64,000 bases of DNA. Source: a virus. Shown in pieces: positions 34,796 to 43,179 of this stretch. Location: the IMG/VR virus record IMGVR_UViG_3300046318_000188, positions 1-64,000 of that record. One strand, 5' to 3'. Both the position numbers and the translations under genes were made by a program. The notes under the pieces are model-generated. The model saw only the letters and a program-made list of their open reading frames with translations, did not search any database and was not told the DNA's origin. The stretch's first letter is position 1. Every line of letters starts with the position of its first letter.

Positions 34796-35362
34796 ATGGT
34801 AAATATGATAACACCTACTCCTAAACCTCCTAAGAAACCTAAACAGTATGTTAATAATGGTGACTTTCTTGCTGCCTTGATTGACTACAAAGAAAAGTGT
34901 AAAGAGAATAAGAAGAACAAAGTAGAACCTCCTCCTATTCCTAATTACATTGGTGAGTGTTTTATGAAGATAGCAGAAGGTTTATCACACAAACCTAACT
35001 TCATTAACTATACCTATCGTGACGAAATGATATCGGATGGTATTGAAAACTGTATAATGTATTTCAATAACTTTAATCCAGAGAAGTCTAAAAACCCATT
35101 TGCTTACTTTACTCAAATCATTTACTATGCCTTTTTACGAAGAATACAAAAGGAAAAGAAACAGACTTATGTTAAGTACAAAGCCACAGAGATGATTGGT
35201 ATTCTTGATGAGTTTGAAATGCTTGAATTTGAAGATGGTACCACCAAACAGTTTGAACTCTATGATAACATTGGTGAATTTATTGAGAATTATGAAGAAG
35301 CTAAAGCAGCCAAAAAAGTGGTAAAGAAACCCAAAGGTATTGAAAAGTTCTTAGGAGAATGA
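34796..35362 (+). CDS. gp55: gp55 late sigma factor
   Basis: Start set at ATG 34796 (or 34805); the upstream TTG at 34769 gives an unlikely SSICQQLI extension. About 188 residues, T4 gp55 length (185). Core FLAALIDYKEKCKENKK, FINYTYRDEMISDGIENCIMYFNNFNPEKSKNPFAYFTQIIYYAFLRRIQKEKKQ is the region 2-like segment that binds RNA polymerase core and the TATAAATA late promoter. Works with the clamp gp45. The late-promoter motifs in this window fit its presence. Confidence 0.9.
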   Translation: MVNMITPTPKPPKKPKQYVNNGDFLAALIDYKEKCKENKKNKVEPPPIPNYIGECFMKIAEGLSHKPNFINYTYRDEMISDGIENCIMYFNNFNPEKSKNPFAYFTQIIYYAFLRRIQKEKKQTYVKYKATEMIGILDEFEMLEFEDGTTKQFELYDNIGEFIENYEEAKAAKKVVKKPKGIEKFLGE

Positions 35363-35366
35363 TATA

Positions 35367-35585
35367 ATGAGAGAAGCATTTAAAGTATTATTGTTTTTAG
35401 CTATATGTTTTATTGTGATTAAGGATGTGAATCAGTATGTAAATTATAGGCTTGATTCACAACTATATGAAATTATGGCTAAAAAATATAACTGTACATT
35501 TTTAACCCCTTCAGCCAGCAGAGCCGATGTTGGTATGTTTGACTGTGAAGGAAAGATTACATTTAAGAAATTAGAATCTGAATAA
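35367..35585 (+). CDS. Small single-pass membrane protein
   Basis: 72 residues. AFKVLLFLAICFIVIKDV (4-21) is a membrane segment or uncleaved signal anchor, followed by a soluble part with two Cys (42 and 58, potential disulfide) predicted on the periplasmic side. Starts 4 nt after gp55 and lies in the recombination operon. No family recognised; an inner membrane function such as superinfection control is only possible, not shown. Confidence 0.6.
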   Translation: MREAFKVLLFLAICFIVIKDVNQYVNYRLDSQLYEIMAKKYNCTFLTPSASRADVGMFDCEGKITFKKLESE

Positions 35586-35586
35586 A

Positions 35587-35757
35587 ATGTATCGAGTGCA
35601 CTATTATAATACATCAGGAGAACTAAGAGAAAAAGATTTAGAATCTCTTGATGGTGTGTGGCAATTTGTTAATAAGTTACCAAAAGAATCAGTATCGGAA
35701 ATACAACATTATGAAAATAGCGATAATTACAGACCAACATTTTGGGGCGAGGAATGA
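35587..35757 (+). CDS. Small hypothetical protein, 56 aa
   Basis: ATG at 35587 lies 1 nt after the upstream stop; the frame runs to TGA at 35755-35757 and overlaps the gp47 start by 47 nt in a different frame. Translation begins MYRVHYYNTSGELREKDLES and ends NYRPTFWGEE. The start MYRV resembles the 72-residue protein at 52031 (MYRVKW). The overlap and coupling support reality, but the long overlap with gp47 leaves doubt. Confidence 0.5.
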   Translation: MYRVHYYNTSGELREKDLESLDGVWQFVNKLPKESVSEIQHYENSDNYRPTFWGEE

Positions 35758-36781
35758 TTCAATTCATTTCTTAGATTATTATGAAAAGTTCTACAAAGAT
35801 ACATTCTTTCCAACTATTGATAGCCACAATATTACTACTGTGCTTATTCTCGGTGATACTTTCGACCGTAGAAAATATGTAAACTTTTATTCCTTGAAAC
35901 GAACCAAGGAAATGTTTTTTGATGAGTTGGCCAAACGTGGTATTAAAGTACATATGTTGGCAGGTAATCATGATACTTATTTCAAAAATACCAATGATGT
36001 TAATTCGGTAGACCTATTGCTCCGTGAATATGATAACATTAATGTCATCGATAAACCCACAACAATCAATTTAGATAATATTCCAATCTGTATGATTCCA
36101 TGGATTTGTCCAGAGAATTATGGCGATTGTTTAAAAGAGATGGAAGATACAAACGCTGACCTTTGTATGGGTCATTTTGAAATTGCCGGATTTGCCATGC
36201 ATCGTGGTATGCCATCACTTGAAGGATTAAATCGTGATATCTTTAGACGCTTTGACCGTGTTTTCAGCGGTCATTACCATCATCGTTCTAGCTCTGATAA
36301 CATCACATACCTTGGAAATCCTTACGAACTCACCTGGCAAGATTATAATGATCCAAGGGGCTTTCATATTTTTGACCTTGACACTTATGATAATGAGTTC
36401 AATCCTAATCCTAATGTAATGTTCCACAGAGTTATCTATGATGACCGTGAAGAATCTATTACAGAAATTAATAATAAAGATTTAAGCAAGTATACCAATA
36501 CCTATGTTAAGGTTGTGGTAGTCAACAAAACTAATCCTTATCTGTTTGATAAGTTCATGAACCATTTATATGAAGTTAATCCAATCGATATTACCATTGC
36601 CGAAGATATGGTGGACTTGACAGAAGGTGTAGAAAATGATATGATTAATGAAGCTGAAGATACTATCACGATTATTAATAAATTTGTGGATGGTATTCAA
36701 GAAGAACATATTGATAATGATAAACTCAAAACAGTATTAAAAGAACTGTATGTTGAGGCACTTAACCTAGAACAGGCATGA
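35711..36781 (+). CDS. gp47: gp47 recombination nuclease (SbcD/Mre11-like)
   Basis: Start ATG 35711 (MKIAIITDQHFG), not the in-frame 35648, because the metallophosphoesterase motif I must be N-terminal. About 356 residues (T4 339). Motifs: ITDQHFGARND, LGDTFDRRKYVN, GNHD, GHFEIAG and SGHYHHRSS, the five-part phosphoesterase signature with metal-binding Asp/His. Forms the 46/47 complex that resects DNA ends for recombination-dependent replication. Overlaps gp46 by 4 nt (ATGA). Confidence 0.95.
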   Translation: MKIAIITDQHFGARNDSIHFLDYYEKFYKDTFFPTIDSHNITTVLILGDTFDRRKYVNFYSLKRTKEMFFDELAKRGIKVHMLAGNHDTYFKNTNDVNSVDLLLREYDNINVIDKPTTINLDNIPICMIPWICPENYGDCLKEMEDTNADLCMGHFEIAGFAMHRGMPSLEGLNRDIFRRFDRVFSGHYHHRSSSDNITYLGNPYELTWQDYNDPRGFHIFDLDTYDNEFNPNPNVMFHRVIYDDREESITEINNKDLSKYTNTYVKVVVVNKTNPYLFDKFMNHLYEVNPIDITIAEDMVDLTEGVENDMINEAEDTITIINKFVDGIQEEHIDNDKLKTVLKELYVEALNLEQA

Positions 36782-38493
36782 TTATATTCCAAAAGGTTCG
36801 TTGGAAGAATTTTCTTTCAACCGGGAACGCATTTACAGAAATTGATTTTCAAAGGTCACCAAACACACTCATCATTGGACATAATGGTGCAGGTAAATCC
36901 ACAATATTGGATGCCTTGTGTTTTGGTCTTTTTGGTAAACCATTTCGTAAGATTAACAAACCACAATTACTTAACTCCATCAATCAACAGGCCGCTGTTG
37001 TGGAGATTGAATTTGCAATTGGTAAAAAAGAATATAAAGTAATTCGTGGTATTAAACCAAACACATTTGAAGTTTATCTTGGAGATAAGTTACTTGACCA
37101 AGATGCCAAAGCAAAAGATTATCAAGAGTTCTTAGAGAAGTTTATTCTCAAATTAAATTATAAGTCATTTACTCAAGTTGTTATTTTAGGTTCAGCATCA
37201 TTTGTTCCATTTATGCAACTATCTCCGGCAGACCGTAGAGCAATCATTGAGGACCTACTAGACATTGGTATTTTCTCCTCAATGAATGGATTAGTTAAAG
37301 AGAAGATGTCTGAGATTAAAGACCTCAATACAAAAACCAAGTATGAAGTAGATTTGACCAATGAACGAATTAGTTTTCAAAAGCAAAGTATTGAAGAACA
37401 TAAGAATCGGTCTGATGCAGAGATTACAAAGAAACGAAAAGAGATTGCCGATTCTGTTGACCAAGTATTTACATTGGAAAGAGATATTGAATTAATCCAA
37501 AAACATATTGATGTATTACAAAGCAAAATTTCTGACCATATGTCGGTACAAAAGAAAAGTGCCAAACTATTACAGTTAGAAGCTAAGTTGGAATCTCGTA
37601 TTAAAAAGATTGATAAAGAGGTAACATTTTATGAAGAACACTCCGATTGTCCAACCTGTAAACAAGGAATTGGAGAAGAATTCCGAACTGGACAAGTTAC
37701 TACTCTCAATGGGACTAGGGGAGAAGTCACTACAGCCTTATCAGATATCGCTACTCAAATTGCTACAACAAGCAAACGATTCGAAGAAATTCAAAATGGT
37801 CTTAAACACATCACGGCACATAACAACGAGGTCGTCAAGCATAATTCAACAATATCTGCAATTAACAAATTCACTACAAAACTCCAAAGAGAAGTAGAAG
37901 AACTTCAAAACCATAAAGATACTTCTGAAGAAGATAATGAGAAGTTAAAAGAATTGCGGGAGCAGTTATCCGCACTCAGTACCAAGATGGAACAACTAGC
38001 AACCGAGAAACAATATTATGAATTTGCTGGTTCTTTACTGAAGGATACTGGTATCAAAACAAAGATTATTCGTCAGTACTTACCTATTATGAATAAGTTA
38101 ATTAATAAGTATTTGTCTGCAATGGACTTCTTTGTGAATTTTAATATTAATGAGAACTTTGAAGAAACAATTAAATCTCGACACCGTGATGAATTTGGTT
38201 ATGCCAATTTCTCTGAGGGTGAGAAGATGCGTATCGACTTGGCTTTGTTATTTACATGGCGACAGATTGCTAAGTTAAAGAATAGTACCAATACCAATTT
38301 ATTAATTTTGGATGAGGTGTTTGATTCCAGTTTAGATACTGTTGGTACAGAGGAGTTCTTGAAGTTGATTCATGAAATGGGAACAGATACAAATGTGTTT
38401 GTTATCTCACATAAAGGTGACCAATTGTTTGATAAGTTTAGGTCAATTATTAAATTTAAAAAGGTAAACAATTTTAGTCAGGTTGAAAAATGA
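36778..38493 (+). CDS. gp46: gp46 recombination ATPase (SbcC/Rad50-like)
   Basis: 571 residues (T4 560). Walker A GHNGAGKST at 34-42, ABC signature NFSEGEKMRIDLAL and Walker B LLILDEVFDSSLD in the C-terminal part, separated by two long coiled coils with a zinc-hook CPTC at 291-294. Partner of gp47. Start overlaps gp47 stop; the stop overlaps the deformylase gene. Confidence 0.95.
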   Translation: MIIFQKVRWKNFLSTGNAFTEIDFQRSPNTLIIGHNGAGKSTILDALCFGLFGKPFRKINKPQLLNSINQQAAVVEIEFAIGKKEYKVIRGIKPNTFEVYLGDKLLDQDAKAKDYQEFLEKFILKLNYKSFTQVVILGSASFVPFMQLSPADRRAIIEDLLDIGIFSSMNGLVKEKMSEIKDLNTKTKYEVDLTNERISFQKQSIEEHKNRSDAEITKKRKEIADSVDQVFTLERDIELIQKHIDVLQSKISDHMSVQKKSAKLLQLEAKLESRIKKIDKEVTFYEEHSDCPTCKQGIGEEFRTGQVTTLNGTRGEVTTALSDIATQIATTSKRFEEIQNGLKHITAHNNEVVKHNSTISAINKFTTKLQREVEELQNHKDTSEEDNEKLKELREQLSALSTKMEQLATEKQYYEFAGSLLKDTGIKTKIIRQYLPIMNKLINKYLSAMDFFVNFNINENFEETIKSRHRDEFGYANFSEGEKMRIDLALLFTWRQIAKLKNSTNTNLLILDEVFDSSLDTVGTEEFLKLIHEMGTDTNVFVISHKGDQLFDKFRSIIKFKKVNNFSQVEK

Positions 38494-39059
38494 GTGAATT
38501 TATTACAATCAATACCACAGAAGCGGTAAAAGAAACTCCCAAGATTAGGCAAGAAACAATATTGCCTTTGGTACCAGAAAATCATACATTACTATCACAG
38601 GTAATGCCTCAATGGGACTTTAAAAATCCTCCGATGAATCCAATAGAACTGGCATCAAACCTTGTTGATACTTGCCGTAAAAACCACGGTTATGGATTAT
38701 CTGCCAATCAATGTGGATTACCATATCGTGTATTCGTAATGGGATATGACCAAGAGTTTGTGGCATTTTTTAATCCAAAGATTATTTCCACGGAAGGTGA
38801 ATGTCACATGATAGAAGGATGTTTATCTTTTCCATTTTTGGCATTAAGGATTACCAGACCAGAAATCATTAATGTGGAATACCAAGATTATGAAGGTAAT
38901 ACCAAAACATCTAAGTTTGCCGGTATTTCCGCAAGATGTTTTCAACATGAGCTTGACCATATGAATGGTATCGTGTATACTAGTAAAGTTAAACCTATGG
39001 CTATGCAAATGGGTATGCAGAAACGAAATAAAATTTTAAAGAAATTGAAACTTAAATAA
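38490..39059 (+). CDS. def: Peptide deformylase
   Basis: 189 residues with all three motifs: GYGLSANQCG (motif I, GxGxAAxQ type with Ser for Ala), EGCLSFP (motif II, metal Cys) and QHELDHMNGIVY (motif III, two His and the catalytic Glu). Removes formyl from nascent N-termini. Aquatic phages often carry def as an auxiliary gene that keeps infected cells translating. A N-terminal extension of about 30 residues precedes the usual start. Coupled to gp46 (4-nt overlap). Confidence 0.95.
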   Translation: MSEFITINTTEAVKETPKIRQETILPLVPENHTLLSQVMPQWDFKNPPMNPIELASNLVDTCRKNHGYGLSANQCGLPYRVFVMGYDQEFVAFFNPKIISTEGECHMIEGCLSFPFLALRITRPEIINVEYQDYEGNTKTSKFAGISARCFQHELDHMNGIVYTSKVKPMAMQMGMQKRNKILKKLKLK

Positions 39060-40324
39060 TGGCAACTCCAATTGAATTTGTAGAAGAACAATGGGAAAAA
39101 TGGTCAGAATCCAACCCTCCTTCTAAATTTGAACATATCGATGAAGGTCATATGAAAGAAGTCCTTATCAAGGATTTAACATATGCTTCACAAATGGATG
39201 TTCGTGAATATACTCTATACCAAAAATGGTGTGAAGTGAAAGAGAGATATCCTGTACATGAAGTTTCTACACTATTCGGACAAGATGTTCAGATGGTGGA
39301 TCCCGAACAAAGAAAATTGGTTGACAAGGTTAAGAAAAACTTTTGGATGCCAGAAAGTCCAGATGATTATGAGAAATTGAAACCTGTTATGGTTCTTTCA
39401 AATGGTACTGGTGCTGAAACTTGGAATGCCGTTCGTACCTTTTCTTCCACTATGAAGAACAATAGTAACATTGGCCGTAATCTGTTTTACATTCTTACCG
39501 ATGAAGTAACTGGCAAATATCTTGGAGTTATTTGTATCTCCTCAGACTTCCTGGACTTGACTCCAAGAGATAATGCAATAGGATGGTCGAGAGATATTAA
39601 AACACAGCAGCACATGATTAATCATACTGCAATTGGATCCACAATCGTTCCTCTACAACCACTCGGTTTTAATTACATGGGTGGTAAGTTATTGGCATTA
39701 ATGTGTTTATCTGATACAGTTCAGAAAGATTGGAAGCGACAATATGGTGATACATTGGTTGGAGTTACTACTACTTCTCTTTATGGCAATACTAAGTCTG
39801 GCGGTCTATCTCAATATGATGGACTAGAACATTGGAATAAAATGGGATTCTCCTCAGGTTCTGTGGCATTTGAACCGAGTAGAGCAACCAAAAAATTAGT
39901 ATTTGATTGGATTAAAGAGAATCACACTCGCAAATATTTTGAATGGTGGGAAGCAAAGAATCAACAAGGCCTTCCACTTAAGCGTGACCATAAAAATCGT
40001 TCTTTGAATTTTGCTTATTCTAAACTTGGTATTCCAAAAGAATTAATTCGTACAGAACATCAGCGTGGTATCTATTTTAGTCCGTTATACAATAACACTA
40101 ATGAATTTCTCCGTAAAGAAATTACAGATGAGCAGTTGGTAAAATCATTTGATACCAGCGAAGAAGCTTTATCTACTATTTGGAAAACAAAATATGCCAA
40201 AGGTAGAATCCGTCAATTACAGAAAAAGAATAATGTTTCATATGAAACTCTTTTCTATGACGATTTAATTGAATTATCTTGGGAAGAAACCAAGGCAAAG
40301 TATTTGCCACAAGTTGGCAGATAA
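39059..40324 (+). CDS. DUF4338/DruA-like protein
   Basis: 421 residues, not a T4 core gene. The central segment FYILTDEVTGKYLGVICISSDFLDLTPRDNAIGWS (about 143-177), then TxVPLQPLGFNYMGGKLLALMCLSDTVQKDWKRQYG and GLEHWNKMGFSSGS, follows the order I remember for DUF4338 (DruA of Druantia): RD-x-IGWS, hydrophobic LP-like strand, L-x-S..L, DW..YG, then an aromatic-rich YxxxW..GxTxG. Residues 1-110 and 290-421 are additional, with many W/K. Coupled to def by TAATG. Function unknown; a DNA-associated defence or counter-defence role is a hypothesis. Confidence 0.5.
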   Translation: MATPIEFVEEQWEKWSESNPPSKFEHIDEGHMKEVLIKDLTYASQMDVREYTLYQKWCEVKERYPVHEVSTLFGQDVQMVDPEQRKLVDKVKKNFWMPESPDDYEKLKPVMVLSNGTGAETWNAVRTFSSTMKNNSNIGRNLFYILTDEVTGKYLGVICISSDFLDLTPRDNAIGWSRDIKTQQHMINHTAIGSTIVPLQPLGFNYMGGKLLALMCLSDTVQKDWKRQYGDTLVGVTTTSLYGNTKSGGLSQYDGLEHWNKMGFSSGSVAFEPSRATKKLVFDWIKENHTRKYFEWWEAKNQQGLPLKRDHKNRSLNFAYSKLGIPKELIRTEHQRGIYFSPLYNNTNEFLRKEITDEQLVKSFDTSEEALSTIWKTKYAKGRIRQLQKKNNVSYETLFYDDLIELSWEETKAKYLPQVGR

Positions 40325-40345
40325 TCAAGTATACCACACGAATAC

Positions 40346-40375
40346 TTGACAAACACACCTAGATAATGATATGAT
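40346..40375 (+). promoter_or_regulatory. sigma70-type promoter TTGACA-18-TATGAT
   Basis: Perfect -35 TTGACA at 40346-40351 and -10 TATGAT at 40370-40375, 18-nt spacer, 54 nt before the winged-helix gene. Confidence 0.7.
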
Positions 40376-40382
40376 GTGTCCA

Positions 40383-40402
40383 CTTGCATAACGCAAGGTT
40401 TT
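40383..40402 (+). terminator. Hairpin with T-run at predicted +1
   Basis: CTTGC-ataac-GCAAG followed by GTTTTTT. It can terminate transcription from the upstream gene; for the promoter just before it, it would be a 5' stem-loop, since the transcript starts at about 40382. Confidence 0.6.
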
Positions 40403-40428
40403 TTATTAACTTACTATGGAGTTTTACT

Positions 40429-40701
40429 ATGAAGAAGCAATTATCCGCTAAGCAAAAAATGTTGGCAACTTTGAAGAAATCAGAAGGTTACAATACTTTC
40501 ACAACTGCTCAAGCACAAAGCCGTTTCGGCATCACCAATGTTTCTGCTCGTATTGATGAATTGCGCCAAGAAGGCCATGTAATCTATACCAATAAACGCA
40601 CCCTAGAAGATGGTCGTAAGATTACTTACTACCGTATGGGAACACCAACTAAATCATTGGTACAAAAAGCACTCAAAGCTGGTTATTCATTTACTGCCTA
40701 A
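40429..40701 (+). CDS. Winged-helix/HTH DNA-binding protein
   Basis: Start ATG 40429 behind a GGAG; the in-frame upstream extension is non-coding. 90 residues: KMLATLKKSEGYNTFTTAQAQSRFGITNVSARIDELRQEGHVIYTNK is a phage-type winged-helix domain (PF14090-like; recognition helix around NVSARIDELR), ending with a beta wing TLEDGRKITYYRM. Own sigma70 promoter and terminator, so it is a monocistronic regulator-like gene. Related short HTH proteins are common in T4-like aquatic phages; target unknown. Confidence 0.75.
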   Translation: MKKQLSAKQKMLATLKKSEGYNTFTTAQAQSRFGITNVSARIDELRQEGHVIYTNKRTLEDGRKITYYRMGTPTKSLVQKALKAGYSFTA

Positions 40702-40713
40702 TCTGTGTGTAGT

Positions 40714-40750
40714 AAGAGGGGTTCGCTGAGAGGCGATACTCCTCTTTTTT
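40714..40750 (+). terminator. Intrinsic terminator after winged-helix gene
   Basis: AAGAGG (40714-40719) pairs with CCTCTT (40741-40746) around an internal GC hairpin (TCGC/GCGA), followed by TTTT. Confidence 0.75.
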
Positions 40751-40771
40751 ATTATTATTTTCGGAGAACAA

Positions 40772-41590
40772 ATGGAAATCACAATCAAAAAAGAAGAGCT
40801 ACAAAAGAAAAGCCTATTTGTTGCCACACCCATGTATGGTGGTGTAAACCACGGACTATACATGAAAGCTTGTTTAGATTTACAAGCAATTTGTATGGCA
40901 TACAATGTTCAAATCAAATTCTCATTCCTGTTTAATGAGTCCCTAATTACACGAGCAAGAAACTACCTTGCTGATGAGTTCATCCATCGTTCTGACTGCA
41001 CTCATATGCTGTTCTTAGATTCTGATGTTCATTTCAATCCACAAGATGTTATTGCTTTATTGGCCATGGACAAAGATGTATCTGGCGGTCCTTATCCAAA
41101 GAAAGCAATCAAATGGAAATCTGTTATCAAAGCAGTACAAAAGAATCCAGATATTGATGCCGGACAATTAGAAAAAGTTACTGGTGATTATGTGTTTAAT
41201 CCTGTTAAAGGTACAGCACAATTCTCCGTTACTGAACCCCTACAAGTTTTAGAAATTGGTACCGGCTTCATGATGATTAAGCGTGAAGTGTTTACCAAAA
41301 TGGCTGAAGCTTATCCCACAATTCGTTATAAACCTGACCATGTAGGCCAAGCAAACTTTGACGGCTCACGATATATTCATGCTTACTTTGATACAGTTAT
41401 TGACACTAAAGATTCAATTGTTGGTGGTGGTTCTGACCGTTACCTTTCAGAAGATTATATGTTCTGTCAAATGTGGCGTAAGATTGGTGGAGATATCTAC
41501 CTTTGCCCATGGATGAAAACATCACACATTGGTACATATCACTTCCAAGGAGATATGCCAGCTGTTGCTAATTTTGTCGGAGAAATGTAA
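40772..41590 (+). CDS. GT-A family glycosyltransferase-like protein
   Basis: 272 residues. MLFLDSDVHFNPQDVI is a DxD metal site; SLFVATPMYGGVNHGLYMKACLDLQ and RARNYLADEFIHRSDCTHMLFLDSD are typical of the phage T4-like GT-A proteins located near clamp genes in cyanophages. GYxxSEDYMFCQMWRKIGGDIYLCPW resembles the acceptor-side ED motif. No signal or membrane segment. Donor and acceptor unknown. Stop overlaps the next gene (TAATG). Confidence 0.7.
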   Translation: MEITIKKEELQKKSLFVATPMYGGVNHGLYMKACLDLQAICMAYNVQIKFSFLFNESLITRARNYLADEFIHRSDCTHMLFLDSDVHFNPQDVIALLAMDKDVSGGPYPKKAIKWKSVIKAVQKNPDIDAGQLEKVTGDYVFNPVKGTAQFSVTEPLQVLEIGTGFMMIKREVFTKMAEAYPTIRYKPDHVGQANFDGSRYIHAYFDTVIDTKDSIVGGGSDRYLSEDYMFCQMWRKIGGDIYLCPWMKTSHIGTYHFQGDMPAVANFVGEM

Positions 41591-41991
41591 TGTCAAATTT
41601 TGTTATGTCCGAATTGACCGAAAAAGAAAGAGCAATTGATAAATTGGTTTCAGAAGCACCTTATCATCCTGGTTATGAAGATGCAGCAATGGCGCCAAAA
41701 GAAGTTGGCCGTAAATTTGATGGTGGCAAACTAGAATATGGTTTGTTACCACCACTAGCATTAGAAGAAACAGTTAAAGTATTAACTTTTGGTGCTCAGA
41801 AATATGAAAGAGATAATTGGCAAAAAGTACCTGATGCCAAACGTAGGTATTTTGATGCGTTACAACGGCATGTTTGGGCATGGAAACAAGGTGAACAGAT
41901 TGACCAAGAATCTGGTATACATCACTTGGCACACGCAATGTGCTGCTTGATGTTTCTGTATGAACATGATATAATGTATTCTAAGTCGTAA
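41590..41991 (+). CDS. dATP/dGTP diphosphohydrolase-like protein (DUF5664)
   Basis: 133 residues. RKFDGGKLEYGLLPPLALEETVKVLTFGAQKYERDNWQKVPDAKRRYFDALQRHVWAWKQGEQIDQESGIHHLAHAMCCLMFLYEHD is the PF18909-type family, with metal-binding His/Glu in HVWAWKQGE and GIHHLAHA, structurally MazG-like. Related proteins hydrolyse dNTPs, and some belong to base-modification pathways. Here it may adjust nucleotide pools together with dCMP deaminase at 47396. Biochemical activity not demonstrable from sequence. Confidence 0.7.
   Translation: MSNFVMSELTEKERAIDKLVSEAPYHPGYEDAAMAPKEVGRKFDGGKLEYGLLPPLALEETVKVLTFGAQKYERDNWQKVPDAKRRYFDALQRHVWAWKQGEQIDQESGIHHLAHAMCCLMFLYEHDIMYSKS
41947..41975 (+). promoter_or_regulatory. 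sigma70-type promoter TTGATG-17-TATAAT for gp45
   Basis: -35 TTGATG (41947-41952) and -10 TATAAT (41970-41975) with 17-nt spacer, inside the end of the preceding gene and 40 nt before the clamp start. Confidence 0.6.
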
Positions 41992-42014
41992 ATTTTTACA
42001 TAATGGAGAAATAA

Positions 42015-42686
42015 ATGAAGTTATCAAATGAAACCCTAACAGTATTGAAGAACTTTTCCTCAATCAATCAAGGCCTTCAATTTAAACAAGGCAAAAGACT
42101 TACTACTGTTTCGGCTAGTAAGACGGTACTTGCTCAAGCAAATCTTAGTGATGAATTTCCAAAAGAATTCTGTATCTATGATTTAAATCAATTCTTGTCT
42201 GTTTACAATCTTAATAAAGATCCAGAACTTGATTTTACCGATTCTGATGTTGTCTTTAATAGTGGCAAAAAGAAAACAAACTATCGTATGACCGCACCTG
42301 ATATGATTGTTGTTCCACCAAATAAAGAAATTACATTACCTTCTGTTGATTGTGAATTTACTTTATCGGCTGAAGATTATGATTCCATTATGAAAGCGGC
42401 TTCGGTTCTTTCTTCACCACATATTGGTGTAAGGTCTGATGGTGAATCCGTTGAAATTGTTACCTTTGATGCCAATGATAATTCAGCACACACAAACTCA
42501 ACACAAGTTGGTGAAGGCAATGGTAAAAAGTATACAGTTGTTTTTAAAACTGAAAACATCAAGTTAATTCCTGGCAGTTATACAGTACAAATCTCATTTA
42601 AGGGTATTGGACATTTCCAAAATACTAAAGAAGATATTCAGTATTGGATTGCCTTTGAAGCCAAAGAATCGAAAGTGAGTGAATAA
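42015..42686 (+). CDS. gp45: gp45 sliding clamp
   Basis: 223 residues (T4 228). MKLSNETLTVLKNFSSINQGLQFKQGKRLTTVSASKTVLAQANLSDEFPKEFCIYDLNQFLSVYNL and the C-terminal FKGIGHFQNTKEDIQYWIAFEAKES are diagnostic. Trimeric ring, processivity factor for gp43 and coactivator of gp55 late transcription. Start lies behind tggagaaataa. RegA is expected to repress its translation in the T4 scheme. Confidence 0.95.
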   Translation: MKLSNETLTVLKNFSSINQGLQFKQGKRLTTVSASKTVLAQANLSDEFPKEFCIYDLNQFLSVYNLNKDPELDFTDSDVVFNSGKKKTNYRMTAPDMIVVPPNKEITLPSVDCEFTLSAEDYDSIMKAASVLSSPHIGVRSDGESVEIVTFDANDNSAHTNSTQVGEGNGKKYTVVFKTENIKLIPGSYTVQISFKGIGHFQNTKEDIQYWIAFEAKESKVSE

Positions 42687-42871
42687 TGTTTTTAAAATTT
42701 ACAGAAACAAAATCAAATACAGTAATTGTTATTAATTTAAAACACATCGTAGCGGCATTTGAAGCAGCTGATGGTGAATTTGAAGGTAAGACTATTATCA
42801 ATTTGGTAAACGGTGCAGTAGCTGTTGAAGAATCTTTAGTTACGGTCATGGGCCAATTGGCGGCAGCATAA
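42686..42871 (+). CDS. Small hypothetical protein, 61 aa
   Basis: Overlaps the clamp stop (TAATG). Beta-rich (FLKFTETKSNTVIVINLKHIVAAFEA..TIINLVNGAVAVEESL), small and soluble. Its coupling between clamp and the next gene suggests a replication or transcription accessory protein. Not recognised. Confidence 0.6.
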   Translation: MFLKFTETKSNTVIVINLKHIVAAFEAADGEFEGKTIINLVNGAVAVEESLVTVMGQLAAA

Positions 42872-42872
42872 T

Positions 42873-43151
42873 ATGGCGACTGAAATTCAAACACTATACG
42901 GAACATACAATGAGGAACAATTAAAGGCACTCAAGTCTGTAATTGATGAAATCAATGTATCTCAGACCAAGATTGATTTTGAGAAACAGGTACAAAAAGA
43001 AATCATTGATGTTGCATTTGATAACTTTAAGATTCCAAAAAAGATTATTGCTAGAATGGCAAAAGTCAAATACAAACAAAACTTCTCAACGGAAGTTGCA
43101 GAACAGAAAGAGTTTGAAGCTCTATTTGAAGTTCTTAGTGAAGTAAAGTAA
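42873..43151 (+). CDS. DsbA-like dsDNA-binding protein candidate
   Basis: 92 residues, helical and basic in the C-terminal half: SVIDEINVSQTKIDFEKQVQKEIIDVAFDNFKIPKKIIARMAKVKYKQNF. The pattern of two helices followed by IPKKxxxRMAKxxYK is what I recall for the DsbA double-stranded DNA-binding proteins of T4-like phages, which assist late promoters. Its place next to the clamp suits this. No strict motif allows certainty. Confidence 0.45.
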   Translation: MATEIQTLYGTYNEEQLKALKSVIDEINVSQTKIDFEKQVQKEIIDVAFDNFKIPKKIIARMAKVKYKQNFSTEVAEQKEFEALFEVLSEVK

Positions 43152-43179
43152 GTATTATATTATATTATGGGAGTATGTG

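Noticed and set aside
34769-34796. TTG start extending gp55 by nine residues
   Set aside because: No RBS, poor fit to gp55 N-termini; ATG 34796 or 34805 is more plausible.
40383-40402. Attenuator for the winged-helix gene
   Set aside because: The hairpin starts at about +1 of the promoter; a nascent RNA this short is unlikely to terminate, so it more likely ends the upstream transcript.
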